64,000 bases of DNA, from positions 162,952 to 226,951 of the forward strand of contig NZ_FRCA01000006.1 of assembly GCF_900142755.1 (NCBI RefSeq), read 5' to 3'. Positions 32,602-42,461 of this stretch are shown piece by piece. The DNA is from Halomonas cupida. GTDB taxonomy: Bacteria > Pseudomonadota > Gammaproteobacteria > Pseudomonadales > Halomonadaceae. The notes beneath the pieces were generated by a model, which saw only the letters and a program-made list of their open reading frames with translations, had not been told where the DNA came from and made no database searches. The first letter of the stretch is position 1, and each line of letters begins with the position of its first letter. A program made the position numbers and the translations under genes.

Positions 32602-33666
32602 ATGACCGTGATCAACGGTTACAAGCCGGCCGCAGAAGGGCTGCGCACACGTATTTTCCAGATCATCTTCGAGTCCGACACCTTGACGGCCAAGGTTTTC
32701 GATATCGCGCTGATTACCGCGATCATGGGCAGTGTGTTGGTGGTGATGCTGGATAGCGTGGTTTCACTGCACCAACATTACGGTGACTGGTTCCGTACCA
32801 TCGAGTGGGGCTTCACGATTCTGTTCACCGTCGAACTGGCACTGAGACTCTACTGTCTCGAGCGTCCCTGGCAGTACCTGAAGAGCTTCTACGGCCTTGT
32901 CGACCTGATCTCGATCCTGCCTAGTTGGCTGGCCCTGCTTGTACCCGGTGCCCAGTCGTTGATCGTAGTGCGCATGCTGCGCGCGCTTCGCATCTTCCGC
33001 GTATTGCGACTGATGGAGTTCATCGGCGAGGGGCGCTTGTTGCTCGACGCGCTCAGACGCAGTGGACGGCAGATATTCCTGTTCCTGTTCACCGTGTTCA
33101 TGCTGGTGACCATCTTCGCTTCACTGATCTATCTGATTGAACCCCCCGAAGCCGGCTTCACCAGTATTCCAGTGGCAATCTACTGGGCCGTGGTCACCTT
33201 GACCACCGTCGGCTACGGCGACATTTCTCCGGTGACACCGTTGGGCCAGGCCATCAGCGTGGTCGTCATGCTGATCGGTTATTCGATCATTGCCGTACCT
33301 ACCGGGGTCTTCTCGGCAGAAGTCATTCGCTCGATTCGCTCCGATCGATACTCCGAGGAAGCCTGCCCCGGTTGCGGTCACGACCGTCATGAGCAGCGCG
33401 CACGATACTGTCTACTGTGTGGCAGCTGGCTGGACGAGACCACCCCGGACCCTCATGCCCCCGACGAGGAAATTGAAGAGCCATCAGCGGGGGGTGATGA
33501 AGAGCCATCAGCGGGTGAAGACAAACAGCCATCAGCGGGTGAAGACAAACAGCCATCAGCGGGTGAAGACAAACAGCCATCAGCGGATGGGCCAGAGAAA
33601 CCCGAGTCCTCGGACAGCGATGACGACGAAGAGACTCCCCCGCCCCGCAGCGGCCCCGGCGTCTAG
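32602..33666 (+). CDS. voltage-gated-type potassium channel with zinc ribbon and repeat tail
   Basis: A 354-residue ion-transport protein. Six membrane segments are visible: S4 is SLIVVRMLRALRIFRVLRLM with regularly spaced arginines, and the selectivity filter TLTTVGYGDISPVTP is potassium-type. After S6 a zinc ribbon occurs (CPGCGHDRHEQRARYCLLCG). The tail is acidic and contains repeats of PSAGEDKQ encoded by 24-base units (about 33480-33590). The channel acts as a tetramer in the inner membrane. Confidence 0.88.
   Translation: MTVINGYKPAAEGLRTRIFQIIFESDTLTAKVFDIALITAIMGSVLVVMLDSVVSLHQHYGDWFRTIEWGFTILFTVELALRLYCLERPWQYLKSFYGLVDLISILPSWLALLVPGAQSLIVVRMLRALRIFRVLRLMEFIGEGRLLLDALRRSGRQIFLFLFTVFMLVTIFASLIYLIEPPEAGFTSIPVAIYWAVVTLTTVGYGDISPVTPLGQAISVVVMLIGYSIIAVPTGVFSAEVIRSIRSDRYSEEACPGCGHDRHEQRARYCLLCGSWLDETTPDPHAPDEEIEEPSAGGDEEPSAGEDKQPSAGEDKQPSAGEDKQPSADGPEKPESSDSDDDEETPPPRSGPGV
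33484..33590 (+). repeat. 24-bp in-frame tandem repeat in the channel tail
   Basis: Units of the form CCATCAGCGGGTGAAGACAA repeat at 24-base steps, giving PSAGEDKQ three times plus diverged copies at both ends (PSAGGDEE, PSADGPEK). The number of units could vary by slippage without changing the frame. Confidence 0.85.
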
Positions 33667-33668
33667 TG

Positions 33669-33700
33669 TGGCGTCCCACAAGTCAACTTGTGGGACGCCA
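33669..33700. terminator. hairpin between convergent genes
   Basis: A perfect 15-bp stem (33669-33683 with 33686-33700) around CA, directly after the channel stop and before the end of yciO. Without T-runs it could still act as a two-way transcription barrier. Confidence 0.5.
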
Positions 33701-33714
33701 AACCAGTATCCAGC

Positions 33715-34338
33715 TCAGTCCTCGAAGCCGCTCAGGTCACCACGGCCACGGCGGACAATGGTCGGCGGTAGCTCGCGAAGGTCTACCACACTGGTGGCCT
33801 CCAGATGGCAGGCGCCGCCGTCGATCACCGCATCCAGGTGGGCGCCAAAACGGTCGCGAATCTCCTCGGGATCGGTCATCGGTAGATCCTCTCCTACCGG
33901 GATCAGGGTCACGCTCATCATCGGCTCACCCAGCGTATCGATCAGAGCACGAGTGATGGCGTGATCGGGTACGCGCACGCCGATCGAGCGACGTTTGGGG
34001 TGCAGCAACAGCCGCGGAACTTCCGTGGTGGCCTGCAGGATGAACGTATAGGCCCCTGGAGTATGGGCCTTGAGCAGACGAAACACCGCGTTGTCGACCT
34101 TGGCGTAGGTGCCGATCTCCGAAAGATCCGAGCACATCAGAGTGAAGTTGTGCTTGTCGTCCAGCGAACGCAACCACTTGATCTTCTCTATGGCCTTCTT
34201 GTCCCCGAGGTGGCAGCCGAGCGCATAGCCGGAATCGGTTGGGTAGGCAATCACACCGCCCTTGCCGACAATCTCGACAGCACGATCGATCAAGCGCTTC
34301 TGGGGGTTGTCCGGGTGAATCTGGAAGTATTGCGTCAT
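33715..34338 (-). CDS. yciO: Sua5/YciO/YrdC family protein YciO
   Basis: A 207-residue protein of the threonylcarbamoyl-AMP synthase fold. The nucleotide-binding strip GGVIAYPTDSGYALGC and HNFTLMCSDLSEIG are the family marks. The YciO branch is distinct from TsaC and its role is not settled. The ATG at 34338 overlaps the stop of the RNase AM gene (ATGA), so the two are translated together; the longer frame to 34398 lies inside the upstream gene. Confidence 0.85.
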   Translation of the reverse strand: MTQYFQIHPDNPQKRLIDRAVEIVGKGGVIAYPTDSGYALGCHLGDKKAIEKIKWLRSLDDKHNFTLMCSDLSEIGTYAKVDNAVFRLLKAHTPGAYTFILQATTEVPRLLLHPKRRSIGVRVPDHAITRALIDTLGEPMMSVTLIPVGEDLPMTDPEEIRDRFGAHLDAVIDGGACHLEATSVVDLRELPPTIVRRGRGDLSGFED

Positions 34339-35243
34339 GACGCCTCCTGACCACAGGCTGGTGATTGTCTCCAGGCAGCCAGCCGGGGATGTTGCCATAC
34401 CGGTGCTACCGAAGTCCGGGGAACCGGGCTCATGGCGCCCGGCGCCAGATGCCCACCGGGAAAGTGAAAATCGCTGCCCAGAGAAGCGTACAGCCCGCGC
34501 TCATCCAACTGACGGGCCAGGTCTCGAGTGACATCGCCATTCTGGAAGCCGCTGACCAGTTCCGCCGCCTGGCCACCAGCCGCCTGGAAGTCCTCCAGCA
34601 GCAGACCCCGCTTGCGGCGCGTCAGCTTGTAGCGCAATGGGTGGGCCAGCACTGCCACACCATCGGAATCCAGTACCCACTGCACTACTTCCGACAGCCA
34701 GGGCCAGTGAGACTTGACGTCTCCGGGCTTGCCACTGCCGAGATACTTGCGAAAGGCCGCGCCAAGGTCCGGTACCAGACCATCCTCGACCATGAGGTGG
34801 GCAAAGTCTGGCCGCCCCAGGGGGCGCTCACCTGCCCGCGCCCTGGCTCGAGCCAGGGCATCGCTGAGGCCCACTCGTTCCAGACGTCGGGCAATCGTCT
34901 GCGCACGCAGCTCGCGCGCCTCGGCCTGGGAAACCAGCCCCGCTTCGAGGCGAGCTCCAATGCCATTGGGCAGCAGCGCCACTACATGAATATTGATGCC
35001 ATGCCACTGGGACGACAGCTCCGTTGCCGGCAGCACCGTAATGCCGTAACGTTGCGCCGCTTCCTGCGCCTCGGCAACGCCGGCCAGGGTATCGTGATCG
35101 GTCAGTGCCATGTGGCTGAGACCGCGTTCGGCGCACAGCGCCAGCAGTGCCTCGGGGGAAAGGGCACCGTCGGACGCCGTCGAGTGCATGTGAAGGTCCA
35201 CAGCGAGCGTTTCGCCATCGAATTGATCAGGCAATGGGGGCAT
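34335..35243 (-). CDS. rnm: PHP-domain 5'-3' exoribonuclease (RNase AM, YciV/TrpH)
   Basis: A 302-residue PHP phosphoesterase. The metal-binding motifs are DLHMHSTASDGALSPEALL, LTDHDTLAG, and late GSDFHFPGGHLAPG. In E. coli this enzyme matures the 5' ends of ribosomal RNAs and also degrades 3'-phosphoadenosine 5'-phosphate. It overlaps yciO by 4 bases, the same neighbourhood as in many gammaproteobacteria. Confidence 0.85.
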   Translation of the reverse strand: MPPLPDQFDGETLAVDLHMHSTASDGALSPEALLALCAERGLSHMALTDHDTLAGVAEAQEAAQRYGITVLPATELSSQWHGINIHVVALLPNGIGARLEAGLVSQAEARELRAQTIARRLERVGLSDALARARARAGERPLGRPDFAHLMVEDGLVPDLGAAFRKYLGSGKPGDVKSHWPWLSEVVQWVLDSDGVAVLAHPLRYKLTRRKRGLLLEDFQAAGGQAAELVSGFQNGDVTRDLARQLDERGLYASLGSDFHFPGGHLAPGAMSPVPRTSVAPVWQHPRLAAWRQSPACGQEAS

Positions 35244-35501
35244 GAGAATGGTTTCGGGATGTCCTTTGCATGACGCCAGGCGACGTCTTTGTCAGAATAA
35301 TGAGTACATGGTGCGCGCGGTGCTGCACGCCGGTCAATGGCGATGTCCCGACAGTGCCTACTGCGGAGATGCCGACCGCGGCAGTATTTCCCGTGCCGCG
35401 ATAGACCCGACAGCAAGACATTGTCGGGTTGGCAACCTGTCACATGTTCCGTCCCACCGTCTTCCGGCCATGAAGGGCTGGAGGTAACCGAGGAAAATTC
35501 G

Positions 35502-35801
35502 ATGCTCTACGCGATCATCAGCGAAGATGTACAAGATAGCCTGGAACGGCGTATGGCCGCCCGCCCGGATCACCTGGCCAGGCTCGAGAACCTGCGCGAT
35601 GAAGGCCGACTGGTGCTGGCCGGCCCGCATCCGGCCGTGGACAGCGAGAACCCCGGTGATGCCGGTTTCAGCGGCAGCCTGATCGTCGCCGAATTCGATG
35701 ATCTGGCCAGCGCCCAGGCCTGGGCCGATGCCGACCCCTATATCATTGCCGGCGTCTATGCATCCGTGACCGTCAAGCCGTTCAAGAAGGCACTGCCCTG
35801 A
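35502..35801 (+). CDS. yciI: YciI family protein
   Basis: A 99-residue ferredoxin-like fold protein. Typical parts are [17 protein letters not shown], the [18 protein letters not shown] helix, and [18 protein letters not shown]. The family is related to dehydrochlorinases but its cellular role is unknown. The ATG at 35502 has GAGG 9 bases ahead. After its stop, 35802-35983 contains a long-loop inverted repeat (AGTAACCGCC/GGCGGTTACT) and no gene. Confidence 0.85.
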   Translation: MLYAIISEDVQDSLERRMAARPDHLARLENLRDEGRLVLAGPHPAVDSENPGDAGFSGSLIVAEFDDLASAQAWADADPYIIAGVYASVTVKPFKKALP

Positions 35802-35983
35802 CGCGCCAGCGTCCCCAAGTAACCGCCGTGGAAGATAACCACAGGATATTTCATCCACAGGCGGTTACTCACAGGAGCTGTGGAAAAGTCTGTTGAAACG
35901 CCGCGGACGTCTTTCTGCAAGCCGCTTGTCACGGCGCTGAAAGGCAACTGATCAAATCCTGACCAATCACCGGTGAAGCCGTA

Positions 35984-38053
35984 GTGCCCATAGCTCCCGA
36001 TGGTCTGCCTGCCCTGGCAGCTGCCGAAACCGCCCTGCTCGACTGGCGCAGCGATGATAGCGGTGCCACCAGCCCGCACTCCACCGCCTTTGATGATGTC
36101 TACTTCTCGCGCCACGACGGCCGCGCCGAAACGCAGCATGTGTTCATCGACGCCAATCGACTGCCGCAGCGTTTCGCCGCCTGGCACGAGTCGCGCCCCT
36201 TCGTGATTGGCGAGACCGGTTTCGGTACCGGTCTCAATATGCTTTGCGCGTGGCAGAGCTTCGAGCAACATGCGCCAGCAGACGCTCGCCTGCATCTGAT
36301 TTCGACCGAGTGTTTTCCGATGCAGCACGATGACCTGCAACGAGCGCTATCGGTCTGGCCCGACCTCGCTGACAAGGCAGCGACGCTGGTGGCCCAATGG
36401 CCGGCAGCAGTCACTGGCATTCACCGGCTGGTGTTGTCCTCCAGAGTGATTCTCGACCTGCACATCGGCGACAGCTGCGAGCGACTGGCGCTGCTCGATG
36501 GTCGGGTCGACGCCTGGTTTCTCGACGGGTTCGCCCCGTCGAAGAATCCACGGATGTGGCAGCCGGAATTGTTCACACTGATGGCCGCACGCTCGCGACC
36601 AGGTGCCACCTTTGCCACCTTTACCTGCGCCGGCATCGTCAAGCGCGGTCTCAAGGCTGCAGGCTTCCGCTGGCGAAAGGTTCCGGGGTTCGGTCGCAAG
36701 CGGGAGATGCTGGCCGGCGAGATCGATGCACCACCAGAGGACATCCGTCGCCAGGCCTCTCCCTGGTTTACATCGCCCGGGCCACAGCCGTGCACTCGCG
36801 TAGCCATCATCGGTGCCGGAATCGCCGGTACCAGCATGGCCGAGGCCCTGGCACGACGGGGCATGGAAGTTCTTCTGTTCGATCGCGAAGGCCCCGGCAG
36901 CGGAGCCTCCGGCAACGAGCAGGGAGCGCTTTACGTCAAGCTGGCAGCCGACACCAATCTGCAGAGTCGCTGTTACCTGGCCGGGTTACTCTACAGCCAA
37001 CGCTGGCTCGGACGCCTCGATCCAGAGCAACAGTTATGGCGCCAGACAGGCGTACTGCAACTGGCCACCACGGACCGTGAAAGACGGCGCCAGCAGCGCT
37101 TCATGGCCCACCACCCCTTGCCTCGGGAAGTGGTGCGTCAGGTCGATGCCGAACAGGCGTCACAACTGGCGGGTCTGCCGCTGCCCCACGGTGGTCTCGA
37201 CTACGGTCTGGCCGGCTGGGCTCGCCCTCGCCAGCTCTGTGAGCGGCTGGCCGAGAGCAGCGGAGTCCGTGTTGTTCGACAGAACGTTGATGCCCTGACC
37301 CTCGTACCGGAGGGAGGTTGGTTGCTGAACCTCGACAATGGCGAGCAGGTCAGCGTCGATCAGGTGGTCATTGCCTCAGCCATGGGAGCGCGTGATCTTG
37401 TGCAGAGCGCTAGCCTGCCGCTGCAGCCGGTTCGAGGCCAGGTCAGCCGCCTGGCGCTGACCAACGATATGCCTGCTCCGGCGAGAGTGGTCTGCGCAGG
37501 CGGCTATGTTGCGCCTCCGCTGGATGGCTGGCTGACCTTCGGTGCCACCTTTGTACCGAACAACAGCAGTAACGAGACGCTCAGCGAGGACCACAGTGCC
37601 AATCTCGCCGAACTCGACCAGACACTTCCCGGCTACACGGCACTGCTCGCTGCCTCTGGTCAGTCACTGGCCATTGATCAGTTGACTCAGCACCATCAAC
37701 TCGACGGCCGTGCCGGCGTGCGTGCCGCCAGCCCGGACAAGTCACCCTATGCAGGACCGGTGCCCGATTCAGCCGCCTGGCATCAGGACTATGCCGTTCT
37801 GGTCAAGGATGCCACCCGAGTCCCGAAAATACCGGGCAAGCACTACCCCGGGCTGTGGATCAGTGCCGCCCATGGCTCGCGAGGCCTGGCCAGCGCCCCG
37901 CTCTGCGCAGAGCTACTGGCATCGCGCATCTGCGATGAACCCCTGCCACTGGAAGCCCCGCTGGTGGATCACCTGCACCCGGGCCGGCGCACCATTCGCG
38001 ACCTGATCCAGGGGAAGCAGCTTCAGAGGAAAACAGTACCGGAACATCAATAA
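35984..38053 (+). CDS. mnmC: tRNA 5-methylaminomethyl-2-thiouridine modification enzyme MnmC
   Basis: A 689-residue bifunctional enzyme. The N-terminal methyltransferase (about 1-240) has FVIGETGFGTGLNMLCAWQ and WFLDGFAPSKNPRMW. The C-terminal FAD oxidoreductase begins VAIIGAGIAGTSMAEALARR (about 273) and ends near HGSRGLASAPLCAELL. It completes mnm5U at the wobble position of several tRNAs. The start is a GTG at 35984; an in-frame stop precedes it, so no earlier start is possible. Confidence 0.93.
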   Translation: MPIAPDGLPALAAAETALLDWRSDDSGATSPHSTAFDDVYFSRHDGRAETQHVFIDANRLPQRFAAWHESRPFVIGETGFGTGLNMLCAWQSFEQHAPADARLHLISTECFPMQHDDLQRALSVWPDLADKAATLVAQWPAAVTGIHRLVLSSRVILDLHIGDSCERLALLDGRVDAWFLDGFAPSKNPRMWQPELFTLMAARSRPGATFATFTCAGIVKRGLKAAGFRWRKVPGFGRKREMLAGEIDAPPEDIRRQASPWFTSPGPQPCTRVAIIGAGIAGTSMAEALARRGMEVLLFDREGPGSGASGNEQGALYVKLAADTNLQSRCYLAGLLYSQRWLGRLDPEQQLWRQTGVLQLATTDRERRRQQRFMAHHPLPREVVRQVDAEQASQLAGLPLPHGGLDYGLAGWARPRQLCERLAESSGVRVVRQNVDALTLVPEGGWLLNLDNGEQVSVDQVVIASAMGARDLVQSASLPLQPVRGQVSRLALTNDMPAPARVVCAGGYVAPPLDGWLTFGATFVPNNSSNETLSEDHSANLAELDQTLPGYTALLAASGQSLAIDQLTQHHQLDGRAGVRAASPDKSPYAGPVPDSAAWHQDYAVLVKDATRVPKIPGKHYPGLWISAAHGSRGLASAPLCAELLASRICDEPLPLEAPLVDHLHPGRRTIRDLIQGKQLQRKTVPEHQ

Positions 38054-38105
38054 GCCCTGAGGCCCCGATCCGTGAGACCAGAGCAGTGGCAGGGCTGGAT
38101 ATGAG

Positions 38106-38750
38106 CTAGATACGCTTGACGCTGCTGGTCATCACCTTTGACATCAGCGTCATACCGGCCTTGACCGGCCCGGGGAAGCGCGCACCACCGGCCTCCAGCG
38201 CCTGCTGGGCGTGGTGGGCCTCGTCGATGGCCATCTGCCGCAACACCGCACGCGAGCGCTGATCCCCAGGCGGCAGGGTTTCCAGATGTTCGTCCAGATG
38301 ATTCCCCACCTGTTCCTCAGTGGCAGCAACAAAGCCGAGGCTGATTCGATCCCCGATAGCACCGGCCAGTGCTCCCATGCCGAAGGATGCTGTATAGAAC
38401 AGTGGATTGAGCAGACTGGTGCGGGCATCGAGCTCGGTAAGGCGTGTTTCACACCAGGCCAGATGGTCGATCTCTTCCTGGGCAGCCTCTTCCATCTGGC
38501 CACGCACTTCCGGCAGCCTGGCGGTAAGCCCCTGGCCCTGATACAGCGCCTGGGCGCAGACCTCACCGGTGTGATTGATACGCATGAGGCCCGCCGCGTG
38601 TTCTCGCTCCTCGGTGCTCATTTCACCATCCTCGATATCCGATGTCGCCGGACTCGGGCGTGAGGCAGCCGCAGCCCCGGGCACCAGAGTGCGCAGAACA
38701 TTATCGAATTGATGAATTACCTGGTCGACTCGGCTGAGAGTGCGGGACAT
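38106..38750 (-). CDS. coq7: 3-demethoxyubiquinol 3-hydroxylase (Coq7)
   Basis: A 214-residue di-iron hydroxylase of ubiquinone synthesis. The iron ligands sit in two E-x-x-H type repeats, [19 protein letters not shown] with [10 protein letters not shown], and later [13 protein letters not shown] with [15 protein letters not shown]. It hydroxylates the ring before the last methylation. The gene stands alone on the minus strand and converges on mnmC. Confidence 0.93.
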   Translation of the reverse strand: MSRTLSRVDQVIHQFDNVLRTLVPGAAAASRPSPATSDIEDGEMSTEEREHAAGLMRINHTGEVCAQALYQGQGLTARLPEVRGQMEEAAQEEIDHLAWCETRLTELDARTSLLNPLFYTASFGMGALAGAIGDRISLGFVAATEEQVGNHLDEHLETLPPGDQRSRAVLRQMAIDEAHHAQQALEAGGARFPGPVKAGMTLMSKVMTSSVKRI

Positions 38751-38840
38751 GCTGAGCTCCTTTTCGCTGACGGCTTCATTCTAGCCCGAGTGCCTACAGG
38801 CCAGGAAGCGCCAACCGCCCGAGGAGCAGGCATCATATAA

Positions 38841-38874
38841 CGCAAAAGCGCCGCCTGAGGGCTACAGGCGGCGC
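38841..38874 (-). terminator. intrinsic terminator of hinT
   Basis: A 10-bp stem (38848-38857 with 38865-38874) followed on the minus strand by TTTT. It is about 65 bases beyond the HIT gene stop. Confidence 0.75.
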
Positions 38875-38936
38875 CGATATGCACGCATGCGTCGAGCGCT
38901 TGAGAGTCGCGGAGTCATTTGTCCGCAGTGCGCCAG

Positions 38937-39278
38937 CTAGCCAGCCGGCCAAGTGAAGCGACGACCGCCCATCACGTGCATATGGATATGATAGACCGTC
39001 TGACCGCCATCTTCATTGCAATTCATCACCACTCGAAAGCCATCTTCGGCAAAGCCCTGTTCGCTGGCCAGCCTGGCGGCCGTCAGCGGCAGTCGACCCA
39101 CCAGCGCCTGATCCTCCTCGGTGATGTCATTCAGCGTGGGGATATGCTTCTTCGGGATGACCAGCATGTGGGTTGGCGCCTTCGGATCGATGTCATTGAA
39201 GGCCAGTACCTGGTCGTCTTCATAGACGATATCGGCGGGGATCTCACGATTGATGATCTTGCAGAACAGACAATCCAT
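38937..39278 (-). CDS. hinT: HIT family nucleotide-binding hydrolase (HinT)
   Basis: A 113-residue protein. The histidine triad reads VYHIHMHVMGGRRF, and the start MDCLFCKIINREIPADIVYE is typical. HinT hydrolyses adenosine phosphoramidates and acyl-adenylates. It is a single gene with its own terminator. Confidence 0.92.
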   Translation of the reverse strand: MDCLFCKIINREIPADIVYEDDQVLAFNDIDPKAPTHMLVIPKKHIPTLNDITEEDQALVGRLPLTAARLASEQGFAEDGFRVVMNCNEDGGQTVYHIHMHVMGGRRFTWPAG

Positions 39279-39495
39279 GGCAAACTCCTGGTTTCGAGTA
39301 GAGTGCTCCCGAACAGCATGGTCCCGGGCAGAGATGGTCCTGGCGGACAGGAAAAACGGGTATGCACGAGATTACCTGCCATCCGCCCGGCTGTCAGTCA
39401 TTGAGGGGCAGGCCCCGGCAATATTGCCTTTCCTGAGGCCCGTTCTGATACCTTTCCGGAAACGTCCCTATCACTCCACTCAGCAGAGAGACGCC

Positions 39496-40763
<1,268 letters not shown>

Positions 40764-40907
40764 ACGAGTGTCGAGCTGCGAGTCACGAGCTGTCCAGTGC
40801 CGCTCCATGGTACACAGACAAACCCAGCTTCGAGACGCGAGCTTCGAGCCACTTGCAGCTTAAAACTTATAGCTTATAGCTTACAGCTCGAGCTGCTCGT
40901 AGCTCGC

Positions 40908-40970
40908 GACCCACATGGATGTGGGAAGTGTGCATGTTCGTCGGGAACGAACATGTGCCAGCTCGTAGCC
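40908..40970 (+). repeat. double-hairpin unit, family 2, single copy
   Basis: CCCAC-ATGGAT-GTGGG followed by CATGTTCGTCGGGAACGAACATG. Close relatives in tandem occur at 60170-60271. Here it closes the heptamer array and lies just beyond the prkB stop. Confidence 0.8.
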
Positions 40971-40978
40971 AAGGGAAG

Positions 40979-41851
40979 CTAACGAAACCTGCGCTGCGCC
41001 AGCAGGTGCCTGACCAGCGGGCCCAGGATCAACTCCATGGCCAGAGATAGCCGGGCTCCCGGCACCACCAGAGTGTGCGGGCGGCTCATGAAGGCGTCGT
41101 GGATCATTGCCAGCAGGTAGGGAAAGTCCACGGTCGCCGGATCACGGAAGCGAATCACCACGAACGATTCAGCATCCGTCGGGATGTCCTGGACTTCGAA
41201 GGGGTTGGAGGTATCGACGGTGGGCACGCGCTGGAAGTTGATATGGGTGCGAGAGAACTGCGGCTGGATATAGCGCACATAGTCATCCATGCGCCCGAGG
41301 ATGGTATCGATCACCGCTTCCTGGGTATAGCCACGCGCATGCATGTCACGATCGATCTTCTGGATCCACTCGAGGTTCATTGTCGGTGCCACACCAACCA
41401 GCAGGTCCACATGCCTGGCGATGTCGACTTCGCTGGTGACCAGGCCGCCATGCAATCCCTCGTAGAAGAGTAGATCCGTCCCGGTGGGCAATGGCTGCCA
41501 CTCGGTGAAGGTGCCGACCTGATAGCCAGCCTCGATCATCTTCTTGTCTTCAGCATGGATATAGTGGCGGAAGGTGCCCGTGCCGCTTTCGCCATACTCC
41601 TGAAAGAGATCACTGAGCCGGTCGAGCAGGTTCGCCTCGACGGCGAAGTGGGACAGCTCATCCTTGCGCTCGGGCTCTTCACGGAAGATCCGCGCCAACT
41701 CCTCGCGGGTATAGCGATGGAAAGCATCACCGTCGACAAAGGCTGCATGCACGTCCTCCCGCGCGAACATGCGCTCGAAGGTGCGCTTGACCGTGGTGGT
41801 GCCCGCGCCGGACGAGCCGGTCACGGAGATGATCGGATATTCACGCGACAT
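40979..41851 (-). CDS. prkB: phosphoribulokinase (PrkB type)
   Basis: A 290-residue kinase of the class I, octameric bacterial type. The P-loop is SVTGSSGAGTTTVKRTFERM, followed by VDGDAFHRYTREELAR and FYEGLHGGLV. The reaction is ATP plus ribulose 5-phosphate to ribulose 1,5-bisphosphate. No RuBisCO gene is in the window; orphan PrkB proteins are known in gammaproteobacteria and their role is unclear. The ATG at 41851 has GGGGGA ahead and lies inside the end of the thioesterase gene (11-base overlap). Confidence 0.9.
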   Translation of the reverse strand: MSREYPIISVTGSSGAGTTTVKRTFERMFAREDVHAAFVDGDAFHRYTREELARIFREEPERKDELSHFAVEANLLDRLSDLFQEYGESGTGTFRHYIHAEDKKMIEAGYQVGTFTEWQPLPTGTDLLFYEGLHGGLVTSEVDIARHVDLLVGVAPTMNLEWIQKIDRDMHARGYTQEAVIDTILGRMDDYVRYIQPQFSRTHINFQRVPTVDTSNPFEVQDIPTDAESFVVIRFRDPATVDFPYLLAMIHDAFMSRPHTLVVPGARLSLAMELILGPLVRHLLAQRRFR

Positions 41852-42284
41852 CGACGTCCCCCTGTAGTGCAGCACGCACGACTTCCGGTACTGCTACCGA
41901 CCGGCCTGCCTCAGGGTCGACCAGCATCAGATTGACCCTTGCAGTCGCTACCGGCTGGCCATCCTGTGCACGACGAATGCGGTGAAAGACAGCGATGACC
42001 CGCCGTCCGGGAACAGGAATTGCAGTTTCCACCACCAACTGATCGGGCCAGCGCGCTTCCGCCTGGTATTGCACGGCAAGATCCGCAGCGACACAGGGAT
42101 AACCTCCCATATCACCTTCGCTCATGCCACAGTGGGCCAGAGCTGTGGCACGCGCTTCGTGCATCAGTGAAATGACCGCATCATGCCCGAGGTGGCGGCC
42201 GTAGTTCATATCGGTGATACGCACCGAAAGTGGCTGCCGGTGGACAATGGCGTCTTCAGGAAACTCGAGTCTTACGCGCTCCAT
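41841..42284 (-). CDS. acyl-CoA thioesterase, 4HBT (YbgC-like)
   Basis: A 147-residue hot-dog fold protein. The active-site region reads RITDMNYGRHLGHDAVISLM, and the later strand is GRRVIAVFHRIRRAQDGQPV. It likely hydrolyses an acyl-CoA thioester. The ATG at 42284 has AAGGAGC ahead; the longer frame has no such site. It overlaps prkB by 11 bases, so the two form an operon. Confidence 0.82.
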   Translation of the reverse strand: MERVRLEFPEDAIVHRQPLSVRITDMNYGRHLGHDAVISLMHEARATALAHCGMSEGDMGGYPCVAADLAVQYQAEARWPDQLVVETAIPVPGRRVIAVFHRIRRAQDGQPVATARVNLMLVDPEAGRSVAVPEVVRAALQGDVDVA

Positions 42285-42461
42285 GCTCGCTCCTTGTTCG
42301 TTATTGTCAGGCGAGTTGTCTTGAGCCGCAGCACAGTGACAACTGCCAGCCAACCTGCATGCCCTGCCTCAGGTTGGTGTTGTCTGTGTCGATGGGGCGC
42401 CGAAAGGAAAGTGGCAAGGCGGAGCCTGCAAGATGGCAAGCCCCGCTGCCGAAATCGGGTA

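Noticed and set aside
33715..34398. Longer N-terminus for YciO, and similar extensions for pit, phaR, mltB-like, prkB and rpsF genes
   Set aside because: The extensions enter neighbouring genes or leaders and lack ribosome-binding sites; family start residues and sites favour the shorter forms.
35802..35983. Several CCACAGG/TCATCCACA words considered as DnaA boxes
   Set aside because: Only one comes close to TTATNCACA and there is no AT-rich unwinding region or replication gene beside it.
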